64,000 bases of DNA from Sandarakinorhabdus sp. (GTDB lineage Bacteria; Pseudomonadota; Alphaproteobacteria; Sphingomonadales; Sphingomonadaceae), in contig JAIMKW010000002.1 in the NCBI GenBank assembly GCA_020692215.1, positions 124,001-188,000 of the forward strand, written 5' to 3'. Below are positions 36,318-43,662 of this stretch, piece after piece. The translations under genes were made by a program, and so were the position numbers. Position 1 is the stretch's first letter, and each line of letters begins with the position of its first letter. The notes beneath the pieces were generated by a model. The model saw only the letters and a list, made by a program, of their open reading frames with translations, made no database searches and was not told the DNA's origin.

Positions 36318-36473
36318 ATGCGTGACAGTGGTTATGGAATTCTGCTGATGGTTGGCCTGTTCTGCGGGCTGGCGGTTGGAATTGCCATCGGGCAGGCGTC
36401 GGCCGGCGCGGTGATTGGCCTTGCTGTGGGGGCAATTGTTGCAATCGGCCTTCGCCTTTTCGTGAAAGGTTGA
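36318..36473 (+). CDS. Small glycine-rich two-helix membrane protein
   Basis: 51 aa from the ATG at 36318 (AAGG 8 nt upstream); an ATG 21 nt earlier is a less likely start. Two hydrophobic helices (about 5-25 and 28-46) rich in Gly and Ala (GLFCGLAVGIAIGQASAGAVIG), glycine-zipper-like, ending RLFVKG. No family recognised. It stands alone after tRNA-His and converges with the S24 repressor gene. Confidence 0.6.
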   Translation: MRDSGYGILLMVGLFCGLAVGIAIGQASAGAVIGLAVGAIVAIGLRLFVKG

Positions 36474-36514
36474 ATGTTGGGCCTTGCCTGGGTGGAGGCG
36501 GGTTGTGGCAAGGC

Positions 36515-37216
36515 CTAGGGCAGGCGTCTGCCAACCCAGAAGACCCGGCCGATGATGCGCACCCCGTCCGGATCGCAATCCGGAAACGAAGGGTAGGCTG
36601 CATTGTCAGAAAGCACGGCAATCCTGCGGGTAACAGGATGAACCGCAAGCCGCTTCACGATCAGGGCGCCATCGCTTTCGATCACATAGATTCCATCGCG
36701 TGGTGCCCGTTTGTCGCTTGTATCGATTAGCACCTGGTCTCCGGCTATCAGTGTCGGGGCCATGCAGTCGCTATCGATTGAATGGGCGGAAAGGGATGGA
36801 ACTCGCCCTCCTGAAAGCCGCTGAAGGAATTGCGAATCAACGGCCAGTGTTTGCGACGGAGCAGATCGCGACGGCAGATAGGGAATGGCCGCATGGTTGC
36901 CGAAAGAGCCTGTGTCGGGCTGAAGCCGGTATGGCTGAGGGTGCGGATTCCGGGACGATGGAGACCCTGATAAGGGGGGCTGTGTCGTGTCAGAGCGGGG
37001 CAAACCATCCGGTGCGCCAAGAATCGATTCACTCACTCCGAAATGGCTTGCGATGAGTCGCCGGTCTGTCTCGGACAGGCGGCGGGGAACCCCGCGCTTG
37101 ATGAACTGCTGGATATAGGCGGGATTTCGGCCCAGCAGGCGTGACACTGCGGCGTAGCCATCGCCGGATGACCGTATCAACTGCTCGAGAGCCTCTCGGA
37201 CTGCCTGGTTCGCCAT
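36515..37216 (-). CDS. LexA-like S24 repressor with Cys at the nucleophile position
   Basis: 233 aa from the ATG at 37216; an ATG at 37261 in frame is an alternative. The N-terminal helix-turn-helix (about 15-50) is YAAVSRLLGRNPAYIQQFIKRG. A Pro/Ser linker is followed by an S24 peptidase domain (about 125-230) with SIDSDCMAPTLIAGDQVLID and GALIVKRLAV. The Lys is at about 188 and the DCM Cys at about 151, the same 37-residue spacing as Ser119/Lys156 of E. coli LexA, so Cys replaces the catalytic Ser. Either Cys acts as nucleophile or self-cleavage is lost. Divergent from the two-gene unit at 37396, its likely target. Confidence 0.85.
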   Translation of the reverse strand: MANQAVREALEQLIRSSGDGYAAVSRLLGRNPAYIQQFIKRGVPRRLSETDRRLIASHFGVSESILGAPDGLPRSDTTQPPLSGSPSSRNPHPQPYRLQPDTGSFGNHAAIPYLPSRSAPSQTLAVDSQFLQRLSGGRVPSLSAHSIDSDCMAPTLIAGDQVLIDTSDKRAPRDGIYVIESDGALIVKRLAVHPVTRRIAVLSDNAAYPSFPDCDPDGVRIIGRVFWVGRRLP

Positions 37217-37265
37217 GCCGCCGGTCTTTCCCCGCCGATCCCCGGTAACTCTGTTTACCATAATA

Positions 37266-37286
37266 TTCTACCTAGACTAGTAGGAA
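37266..37286. promoter_or_regulatory. Imperfect palindrome between the S24 repressor and the divergent gene pair
   Basis: TTCTACCTAGACTAGTAGGAA reads nearly the same on both strands (TTC-TAC...GTAGGAA), about 50 bp before the repressor ATG in a 179-bp divergent gap. A candidate repressor operator. Confidence 0.45.
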
Positions 37287-37395
37287 AATACTTATCACGT
37301 TCCTATTGTTCGATTCGGCCTGCGGTTGGGGGAATGTAGGTTAAAACCGCAGGCTGGTCTTCGAAAAGTGGGTCGTCGTTAGGAGTGTGTGCGCC

Positions 37396-37692
37396 ATGTC
37401 GTTGTTGCATGCGATCGAGACCTGCCTGAAATTGACCAAAGTGCCCGCATCCCGCTTTGGCAGAGAGAGTGTGAAAGACCCCCGACTGGTGCATGATCTG
37501 CGTCGGGGACGGCAACCGGGGCCTGCCATGGAACGGCGCGTCAGGCTTCATATTGCGGCAACCATTGCTGCATTGCCGGAGAGTGCCCAGAAAGCGCACG
37601 CCATGCGTCGCCTGGGCAGCACCGCTGCCGGCCCGCCAATATCGGGGGCAAATCGAACCTCTGTCTCCAATTCGAATGGGGGGATGGTCTGA
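37396..37692 (+). CDS. Small putative DNA-binding protein
   Basis: 98 aa from the ATG 10 nt after AGGAG. Residues about 1-55 look like a degenerate helix-turn-helix (LLHAIETCLKLTKVPASRFGRESVKDPRLVHDLRRGRQPGPA split over the domain), a pattern I associate with short uncharacterised proteins in sphingomonads; the C-terminal half is Ala/Gly/Ser-rich and looks disordered. Its stop overlaps the next ATG (TGATG). Divergent from the S24 repressor. Function unknown. Confidence 0.65.
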   Translation: MSLLHAIETCLKLTKVPASRFGRESVKDPRLVHDLRRGRQPGPAMERRVRLHIAATIAALPESAQKAHAMRRLGSTAAGPPISGANRTSVSNSNGGMV

Positions 37693-38069
37693 TGCGGCTG
37701 CAGCTGACTGATGTCCATACGCGGTTGTTGCGCAGTATTCGGTCGTTGATCGCGGCGGATCCAAATCTGGCGCAATGGCTGGATGACAGCGATGGGCCGC
37801 GGCTGATCATCGAGGGTTTTGACAGCGAGCCCTGGGCTAGCCTGACCTTCTCCGGCACCCGGCATCGTCTCGATATAAGGTTGCAGGGCCCTGGCCATGC
37901 GGTAGCGGATGCGTCGGTCCATCTGCGCGCACTTCTCAAGGAGCCGGAGCTCGAACTTCCTGGGCATTTTCTTGCCGAGATCGAGGCCATCGAGACCATA
38001 TCGGACATCCAGCATGAAGGTCTCACGAGCCTCGCCATTCAGGTCGAGGCACTCACGATAGTGGAATAG
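37692..38069 (+). CDS. Protein of unknown function, coupled to the gene upstream
   Basis: 125 aa, ATG overlapping the preceding stop by 1 nt. Soluble and acidic (Asp/Glu-rich), with mixed alpha/beta character: HTRLLRSIRSLIAADPNLAQWL, GPRLIIEGFDSEPWASLTF, HRLDIRLQGPGHAVADA and a C-terminal EIEAIETISDIQHEGLTS. No cofactor motif, signal peptide or membrane segment. The overlap with 37396 implies a joint role. No family recognised. Confidence 0.65.
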   Translation: MRLQLTDVHTRLLRSIRSLIAADPNLAQWLDDSDGPRLIIEGFDSEPWASLTFSGTRHRLDIRLQGPGHAVADASVHLRALLKEPELELPGHFLAEIEAIETISDIQHEGLTSLAIQVEALTIVE

Positions 38070-38308
38070 GCATTGGGTGCAATAGGTCGTTTTTCGGTGT
38101 AGGAAATTCTGCGATTGAAGGGCGTTGGTGCTGTGTATTTTCCGCTCTTTTGCTTATCAGCGGCTTTCTGGTCTGCAGCTTTCATGGCAAACTGAGGGCT
38201 GCTCATATTCCGTTGGCGCAGGCTCGAAATCCGGCTAGAACTGAGTCGCGCCCAAATCTGGCGTGTCAGGTCGAGACGGGTTTGATGGGCGGACAGGGCA
38301 AGCAGTCA

Positions 38309-39397
38309 ATGTGGCGAGGGGCGGGGCTTGCCCTTTCCGGCTGTGCGGCATTGATCCTTCTGTCATGCTCGTCTGACCGGGATAGTTCTGGAGACAAAGC
38401 CTCTGCTGCTGCGCCTCTTCCGGTTGTATTGCACCAGGTTGGCGCCGCCCGGAGCGGGGTCATCAAGGCGTCGGGCACTGTTCGCCTGCGCCGGGAAACG
38501 CCGTTTGCCTTCCTTGCCGATGGCCGGGTCCGCTCGGTAGCGGTGCGCGAAGGCGATCGTGTTCGGTCTGGACAGTTGCTGGCATCGCTTGATCGCACAG
38601 CAATCGACGCATCGGCCGTTTCCGCCGATGCGCGGGCAAGGCAGGCAACTGCCGATCTGTCCCGGCAGCGCATCCTGCTGGAGCAGGGCTGGATATCAAA
38701 GGCGCGTGTGGAGGCCGCCGAAGCTGCCGCAAGGGCTGCCGATGCAGATCGGACGGCGGCTCGGTTTACCCAGCGTTTTTCAACGATTGCAGCCCCGGCC
38801 GATGGCGTTGTGCTCGCCCGGCTTGCTGAGCCAGGGCAGATGCTGTCCGCAGGAACGCCCGTGCTTCTTGTGGGTGAGTTTGCGAGCGGTTTCGTGCTTC
38901 GGGTTCCGTTGTCAGCCGCCGCCGTTGCCGGGCTGGCAGAGGGTGCGCCGGCACAGGTTGTGTTCCGCGATGGCGCGGCCTCGCCGATGGCTGCGCGCGT
39001 AATAGAGATTGCCGGTCGAGCAGAACCGCGAACAGGCACATTTCAGGTCGAGCTGGCGCTTCCGGCTGATCCTGCTCTGCGGTCTGGTCTGATCGCCGAT
39101 GTCGAACTGCCGGCTGCTCGTAGCGCCGCACCGCTGATGGTGCCGGCAAGCGCAGTCTTCTCAGCCCGCGCAGACGAGGGCTTTGTCTGGCGCTATGACC
39201 CTGCAGCCGGGGAGGTCGTGGCTGCGTTGGTCACTATCGGTGCCGTCTCGGATCAAGGCATCGAAGTGTTTTCCGGTCTGGCGCAGGGCGATCTGATCGT
39301 CGGGGCCGGTGTCGATCGCTTGATCGAAGGACAACGCGTAAAGCCGGTGCGGCCAGCGGAATTTGTGCGGTCCCGCGAAGCTGGTTCGGGTCGTTGA
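38309..39397 (+). CDS. RND efflux periplasmic adaptor (membrane-fusion lipoprotein)
   Basis: 362 aa from the ATG at 38309, which opens a lipoprotein signal (GAGLALSGCAALILLSC); an ATG 24 nt earlier is equally in frame. Biotinyl-lipoyl-like halves flank a helical hairpin: FLADGRVRSVAVREGDRVRSGQLLASLD (about 75-102), the coiled hairpin (about 108-165), then IAAPADGVVLARLAEPGQML, a beta-barrel and a C-terminal membrane-proximal domain. It links the inner-membrane pump encoded 10 nt downstream to an outer-membrane TolC; the nearest tolC is at 46.9-48.3 kb. Confidence 0.92.
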   Translation: MWRGAGLALSGCAALILLSCSSDRDSSGDKASAAAPLPVVLHQVGAARSGVIKASGTVRLRRETPFAFLADGRVRSVAVREGDRVRSGQLLASLDRTAIDASAVSADARARQATADLSRQRILLEQGWISKARVEAAEAAARAADADRTAARFTQRFSTIAAPADGVVLARLAEPGQMLSAGTPVLLVGEFASGFVLRVPLSAAAVAGLAEGAPAQVVFRDGAASPMAARVIEIAGRAEPRTGTFQVELALPADPALRSGLIADVELPAARSAAPLMVPASAVFSARADEGFVWRYDPAAGEVVAALVTIGAVSDQGIEVFSGLAQGDLIVGAGVDRLIEGQRVKPVRPAEFVRSREAGSGR

Positions 39398-39407
39398 GCC
39401 GCGTTTG

Positions 39408-42400
39408 ATGAACGGGTTGATCGCATTCGCGGTTCATCGCTGGCAGGTCACGCTGGTTATCTTCGCGCTTGTCGCAGCACTTGGCGCGCAGGCTTTCCTG
39501 TCGATCCCGCGTTCGGTCGATCCGCATTTCAAGGCACCTTTCGCCAGCGTGATTGCCATACTGCCCGGCGCTGATCCCACCGATATCGAGCAAACAGTTT
39601 CCAAGCCAATTGAGGATGCTCTTTCAAGTCTCGATAATATAAGAGAACTTCAGTCGTCTTCAACCGATGGCCAAGCTGTGATCACGGCTGAGTTTTCCTG
39701 GGAAAGCGACCCCGACCGCAATTTCGATGAAGCCGTCCGAGAAGTGAATGCCATCCGCTCGAACCTGCCTCAGGGCCTGCAACGGCTCGAATTCAGGCGC
39801 TTTCGAACGACAGAAGCTGTCGTTGTGCAATATGCCATTGTTTCCGACACCGCGTCGTGGCGCCGAATGGAGAAGGTCGGAAAGGATCTGAAGGAGGCGT
39901 TTCAGCGCCAGACAGGCGTGCGGGAAGCGCAACTCTGGGGGGTGCCGCGGCCCGAGATGCGCGTGTCCGTGGATCTTGGGCGTCTCGCCGAGCTGGGAAT
40001 TCCGGTGACGCTTGTAACAGACGCATTGCGCATCGGTGGAACCGATCTTCCGCCAGGCGCCCTTCGCTCCGGAGAGCAGCGTTTCAACTTGCGGGCAGGT
40101 GGCGCCTTTCGCGATATTGCCGAGGTTCGCGCCGTGCCGATCAGGGCGGAGAACGGTCGCGTTGTTCGCGTGGGTGATATCGCCGATGTCGCTTGGGATA
40201 CAGCGGAGCGAACGCACGTCACGCGGTTCAATGGCAAGCGCGCCATCTGGGTCACTGCGACCCAGAAGGACGGGGTAAATGTGCTGGATGTGCAAAGGGC
40301 CCTCACAGGCGCAGCCAATGCCTATGCCAAAACGCTGGCGCCCGACATGCAGATGAAAAAGGCGTTCGATCAATCGGATGATGTTCGGCGCAAGATGGCG
40401 CTGCTGGCCCGGGATTTTGGGCTGGCACTTGCGTTGGTTCTGGTCACCCTGCTGCCGCTCGGGCCGCGCGCGTCTGCCATCGTGATGGTGTCGGTTCCGC
40501 TCAGCCTGGCGATCGGGATGCTGGTCATGTGGCTGCTGGGCTATACCCTCAACCAGCTTGTGATCACCGGCTTCATTCTGTCTTTGGGCTTGCTGGTCGA
40601 CGATTCCATTGTCGTCGTCGAGAATATATCCCGCCATCTGAGGATGGGCTATTCCCGAATGGCGGCTGCCCTTGCCGGCACCCAGCAGATCGCAGTTGCG
40701 GTGATTGGAAGCACGGCTGTTCTGGTCTTTGCCTTTCTTCCGCTCACCGCGCTGCCCGAAGGCGCTGGAAAGTTCACGCGCGGTCTTCCGATGACCGTGA
40801 TTGCAACCGTTCTTGCGTCGCTTCTTGTCTCCCTCACCATTATTCCGTTCCTTGCATCGCGCATCTTGCCAAAAGAGGAAAAGGCAGAGGGCAACCGCTT
40901 CCTGCAATGGATCCAGGCTGGCATTCACCGCTTCTATGCCCCGGTGCTGCACTGGGCGCTGGAAAAACCGAAGACCGCGCTGACCGCAGCAATGGCCCTG
41001 TGTGTCATGGTTCTCGGCCTTGTGCCGGTTCTGGGAACCAGCCTTTTCCCATCAGCCGATGCACCCTATTTCCTTGTCGAAATCGAGGCATCCGAGGGGA
41101 CGGATCTGGGCGCAACGGCCCGCGCGGTCGCGTTTGTGGAACAGGTGCTGGCCGAGGAACCGCTTGTCGTAAACCGCATGGCCAATGTGGGGCGCGGCAA
41201 CCCGCAGATTTTCTACAATGTCCGCGAAGTTGCCCAGCAGTCCAAATACGGGGCTGTGGCAGCGACGCTGGAAAAATGGGATCCGGATACTGGCCCGGCG
41301 CTGATTGCTCGCCTGCGTGATCGCTTTTCCGCCTATCCCGAAGCCCGCATCACGCTGAGCCCATTCCAGAACGGCGCCCCCATCGCCGCGCCCATCGAAT
41401 GGTTTGTGACAGGGCCAGATCTTGCTGTTCTGAAAGAACTTTCGTTGAAGGCGGAAGTGGCGATGCGGCAGACGCCGGGCACGCGCGATGTGCGCAACCC
41501 GATGGCGTTCGACAGGCTCGATCTCGATCTCGGCCTGGATGCCGACAAGGCGGCGCTGCTTGGCGTGTCTCCGGCTGCCGCCAGACGTGTAACCCGCCTC
41601 GCACTGGCCGGAGAGACTGCCGGCCGGTTCCGCGATGCCGAGGGCGACAGCTATGATGTGGTCGTTCGGCTGCCGCTGGAGCACAATGGCGATAGCCGGC
41701 CAAGGGCCAACAACGAGCCGATCGGCGCGCTGCAGTCTGTCGAGGCACTGGGCAGGGTGTATGTGCCTTCCTCCTCGGGAAGCGCTGTGCCCCTGCCGGC
41801 GATTGCGACACCACGAATATCGAGCGGCCCGGCTTCGATCGACCGCTATGGCCAGCAGCGCAGTGTTGCCCTGACCGCCAATGTGGACGCAGGATTCCTG
41901 ACATCCAAGGTGAATGCAGACTTTGGCACACGGCTTGCCCGCATGGATCTGCCGGCTGGCTACGCCATCGTGGAGGGTGGTGAAGCCCGGGCGCAAACCG
42001 AAAGCTTTGGCGGGCTGGGCGGCATCATCCTGCTGGGCATGTTCGGCATCTTTGCCGTGCTTGTGCTGGAATTCGGCCGTTTCCGGGAAACCGCCGTGGT
42101 GGCCGGCGTGATCCCGCTCGGCATGTTCGGCGGGTTGATTGCCTTGTGGCTGACAGGGAACAGCATCAGCTACACAGCCATCATCGGGTTCGTCGCGTTG
42201 ATCGGCATCGAGATCAAGAATTCGATCCTGCTGGTCGATTTCACGTCGCAGCTGCGGGCACAGGGTGTGGAGCTTCGCCCGGCGATCGAGCGGGCAGGGG
42301 AGGTGCGGTTCCTGCCTGTTCTTCTCACAAGCGTGACAGCCGTTCTTGCGCTGCTGCCGCTCGCGCTATCCGGTTCGGGGCTATACTCGCCCTTGGCCTG

Positions 42401-42536
42401 GGTTATCATCGGCGGTCTCATTTCATCGACATTCCTCAGCCGTGTGGTGACGCCGGTGATGTATCTTCTGCTGGTGAAAAATGCGCCGCCGGTGGAGAGG
42501 ATCGCGAAAGCACCACCACCACTGCCAGAGGCATGA
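39408..42536 (+). CDS. RND-family efflux pump permease (AcrB type)
   Basis: 1042 aa, the standard RND size: TM1 (about 10-30), a large periplasmic loop, TM2-6, a second loop, TM7-12. The proton-relay Asp pair is in GLLVDDSIVVVENISRH (about 394-410), and the duplicate GFVALIGIEIKNSILLVDF occurs in the second half. It begins with the PGADPTDIEQTVSKPIEDALSS pattern of the hydrophobe/amphiphile group. It exports small hydrophobic compounds using the proton gradient; the substrate is unknown. No good ribosome site is visible before the ATG, which fits translation coupled to the adaptor gene. Confidence 0.95.
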   Translation: MNGLIAFAVHRWQVTLVIFALVAALGAQAFLSIPRSVDPHFKAPFASVIAILPGADPTDIEQTVSKPIEDALSSLDNIRELQSSSTDGQAVITAEFSWESDPDRNFDEAVREVNAIRSNLPQGLQRLEFRRFRTTEAVVVQYAIVSDTASWRRMEKVGKDLKEAFQRQTGVREAQLWGVPRPEMRVSVDLGRLAELGIPVTLVTDALRIGGTDLPPGALRSGEQRFNLRAGGAFRDIAEVRAVPIRAENGRVVRVGDIADVAWDTAERTHVTRFNGKRAIWVTATQKDGVNVLDVQRALTGAANAYAKTLAPDMQMKKAFDQSDDVRRKMALLARDFGLALALVLVTLLPLGPRASAIVMVSVPLSLAIGMLVMWLLGYTLNQLVITGFILSLGLLVDDSIVVVENISRHLRMGYSRMAAALAGTQQIAVAVIGSTAVLVFAFLPLTALPEGAGKFTRGLPMTVIATVLASLLVSLTIIPFLASRILPKEEKAEGNRFLQWIQAGIHRFYAPVLHWALEKPKTALTAAMALCVMVLGLVPVLGTSLFPSADAPYFLVEIEASEGTDLGATARAVAFVEQVLAEEPLVVNRMANVGRGNPQIFYNVREVAQQSKYGAVAATLEKWDPDTGPALIARLRDRFSAYPEARITLSPFQNGAPIAAPIEWFVTGPDLAVLKELSLKAEVAMRQTPGTRDVRNPMAFDRLDLDLGLDADKAALLGVSPAAARRVTRLALAGETAGRFRDAEGDSYDVVVRLPLEHNGDSRPRANNEPIGALQSVEALGRVYVPSSSGSAVPLPAIATPRISSGPASIDRYGQQRSVALTANVDAGFLTSKVNADFGTRLARMDLPAGYAIVEGGEARAQTESFGGLGGIILLGMFGIFAVLVLEFGRFRETAVVAGVIPLGMFGGLIALWLTGNSISYTAIIGFVALIGIEIKNSILLVDFTSQLRAQGVELRPAIERAGEVRFLPVLLTSVTAVLALLPLALSGSGLYSPLAWVIIGGLISSTFLSRVVTPVMYLLLVKNAPPVERIAKAPPPLPEA

Positions 42537-42640
42537 CGGATTTCATAACGCCTGTGATGTGCGCCGTTGGCCTTCGATCGAGGTTGGTTTAGCAATGGAA
42601 TGTGCCGCGTTCATGCGGCGATCCGTGGGAAGGCAACCCT

Positions 42641-43354
42641 ATGGCCAATGGCAGGGCGAATGCCCGCAATCTGAATATCGCGCTGCTTATCGATGCCGAC
42701 AACGCATCGCCGGCCAGTCTCGACAGCGTGCTGACTGTGCTGGCCGAGCTTGGTGCAGTGAACATCCGCCGGATCTATGGCAACTGGAGCAAATCGGCGC
42801 TGAAGGGCTGGTCCGAACTGGTGCACCGCTACGCGATCGAACCGCACCAGCAGTTCGATGTAACGAAGGGGAAAAACGCAACCGACATGAAGATGACAAT
42901 CGATGCGATGGATCTTCTGTTTGGCGGGAATGTTGATGGCTTTGGCATCATGTCGAGCGACAGCGATTTTGCGCCTCTGGTGATGCGGCTGAAACAGAAT
43001 GGATTGCCTGTTTACGGCTTCGGTCGCGGTCTTACGCCGCAATCCTTTCAGCAGGCCTGCACACGCTTCATCGATGTCGACAAACTTATGGCGGTGAAGG
43101 CCGACGAGGGAGAGGTGACTGCCAAGGTGGACAAGGAGGTGACCGACCTCCTGATTGCTGCGCTGAAGGATGCAAAGCGCGACGAACGTGGCTTTGCGAG
43201 CCTCTCGGAGGTGGGCCAGCGGGCTGGAAACCGATCTTCCTTCGATGCGCGGAATTATGGCTATTCGCGCTTGTCTGACCTTGTCGCTGCTATTCCCATC
43301 TTTCAGACCGAGACCCGCGAAGGCGGTTCAATCTATGTGAAGCGGACGCGATAA
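42641..43354 (+). CDS. NYN-domain protein with OST-HTH/LOTUS C-terminus
   Basis: 237 aa from the ATG 7 nt after GGAAGG. The NYN (PIN-like) nuclease domain covers about 8-150: IALLIDADNASPASL, KGKNATDMKMTIDAMDLL, GIMSSDSDFAPLVMRLKQNG, with the conserved Asp residues of the acidic pocket. A C-terminal OST-HTH domain (about 160-235) ends FQTETREGGSIYVKR. Such LabA-like proteins are thought to bind or cut RNA; the target is unknown. Single gene. Confidence 0.92.
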   Translation: MANGRANARNLNIALLIDADNASPASLDSVLTVLAELGAVNIRRIYGNWSKSALKGWSELVHRYAIEPHQQFDVTKGKNATDMKMTIDAMDLLFGGNVDGFGIMSSDSDFAPLVMRLKQNGLPVYGFGRGLTPQSFQQACTRFIDVDKLMAVKADEGEVTAKVDKEVTDLLIAALKDAKRDERGFASLSEVGQRAGNRSSFDARNYGYSRLSDLVAAIPIFQTETREGGSIYVKRTR

Positions 43355-43662
43355 GGAGACGAATCAAGCGTTGCAATTCTGATATTTTATATAAACTATT
43401 CAGGATATTCATATGGCTTTCCGATGTTTTTTGGAAGGCCGAGCATGGAAACATTTCGTTCTTACCAGGCCCCGATGCGGGAGACTCAGCGGGTTCAGCC
43501 TATCGGTCGGCGCGCGGTCGCGCTTGCGGCGTTCCGCCGATGAAGGACAGGTCTTGGTCATCAGGGCATGGTCTTGGAGGGCCAAGCCGAATGCCCGGCC
43601 AGACTGCAGGGCTGACCTTTTTGACGTTGCAAGCCAATTTGCTGCGATCAGCCCGGCCTCGA
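43355..43662. other. Intergenic region between the NYN gene and valS
   Basis: 308 bp between two convergent genes. An AT-rich stretch (43382-43411) is followed by GGCTTTCC, a 10-nt loop and GGAAGGCC (one G-T pair), a possible terminator stem for the NYN gene without a T tract. I see no convincing gene; the open frames here look like chance products of high GC. Confidence 0.5.

Noticed and set aside
37299..37311. GTTCCTATTGTTC near the S24 repressor as a LexA box
   Set aside because: The spacer is 5, not 7, so it does not fit the alphaproteobacterial LexA operator.
39660..40952. 430-codon open frame opposite the RND pump
   Set aside because: Shadow of a conserved pump gene; His/Arg/Gln-rich without domain pattern.
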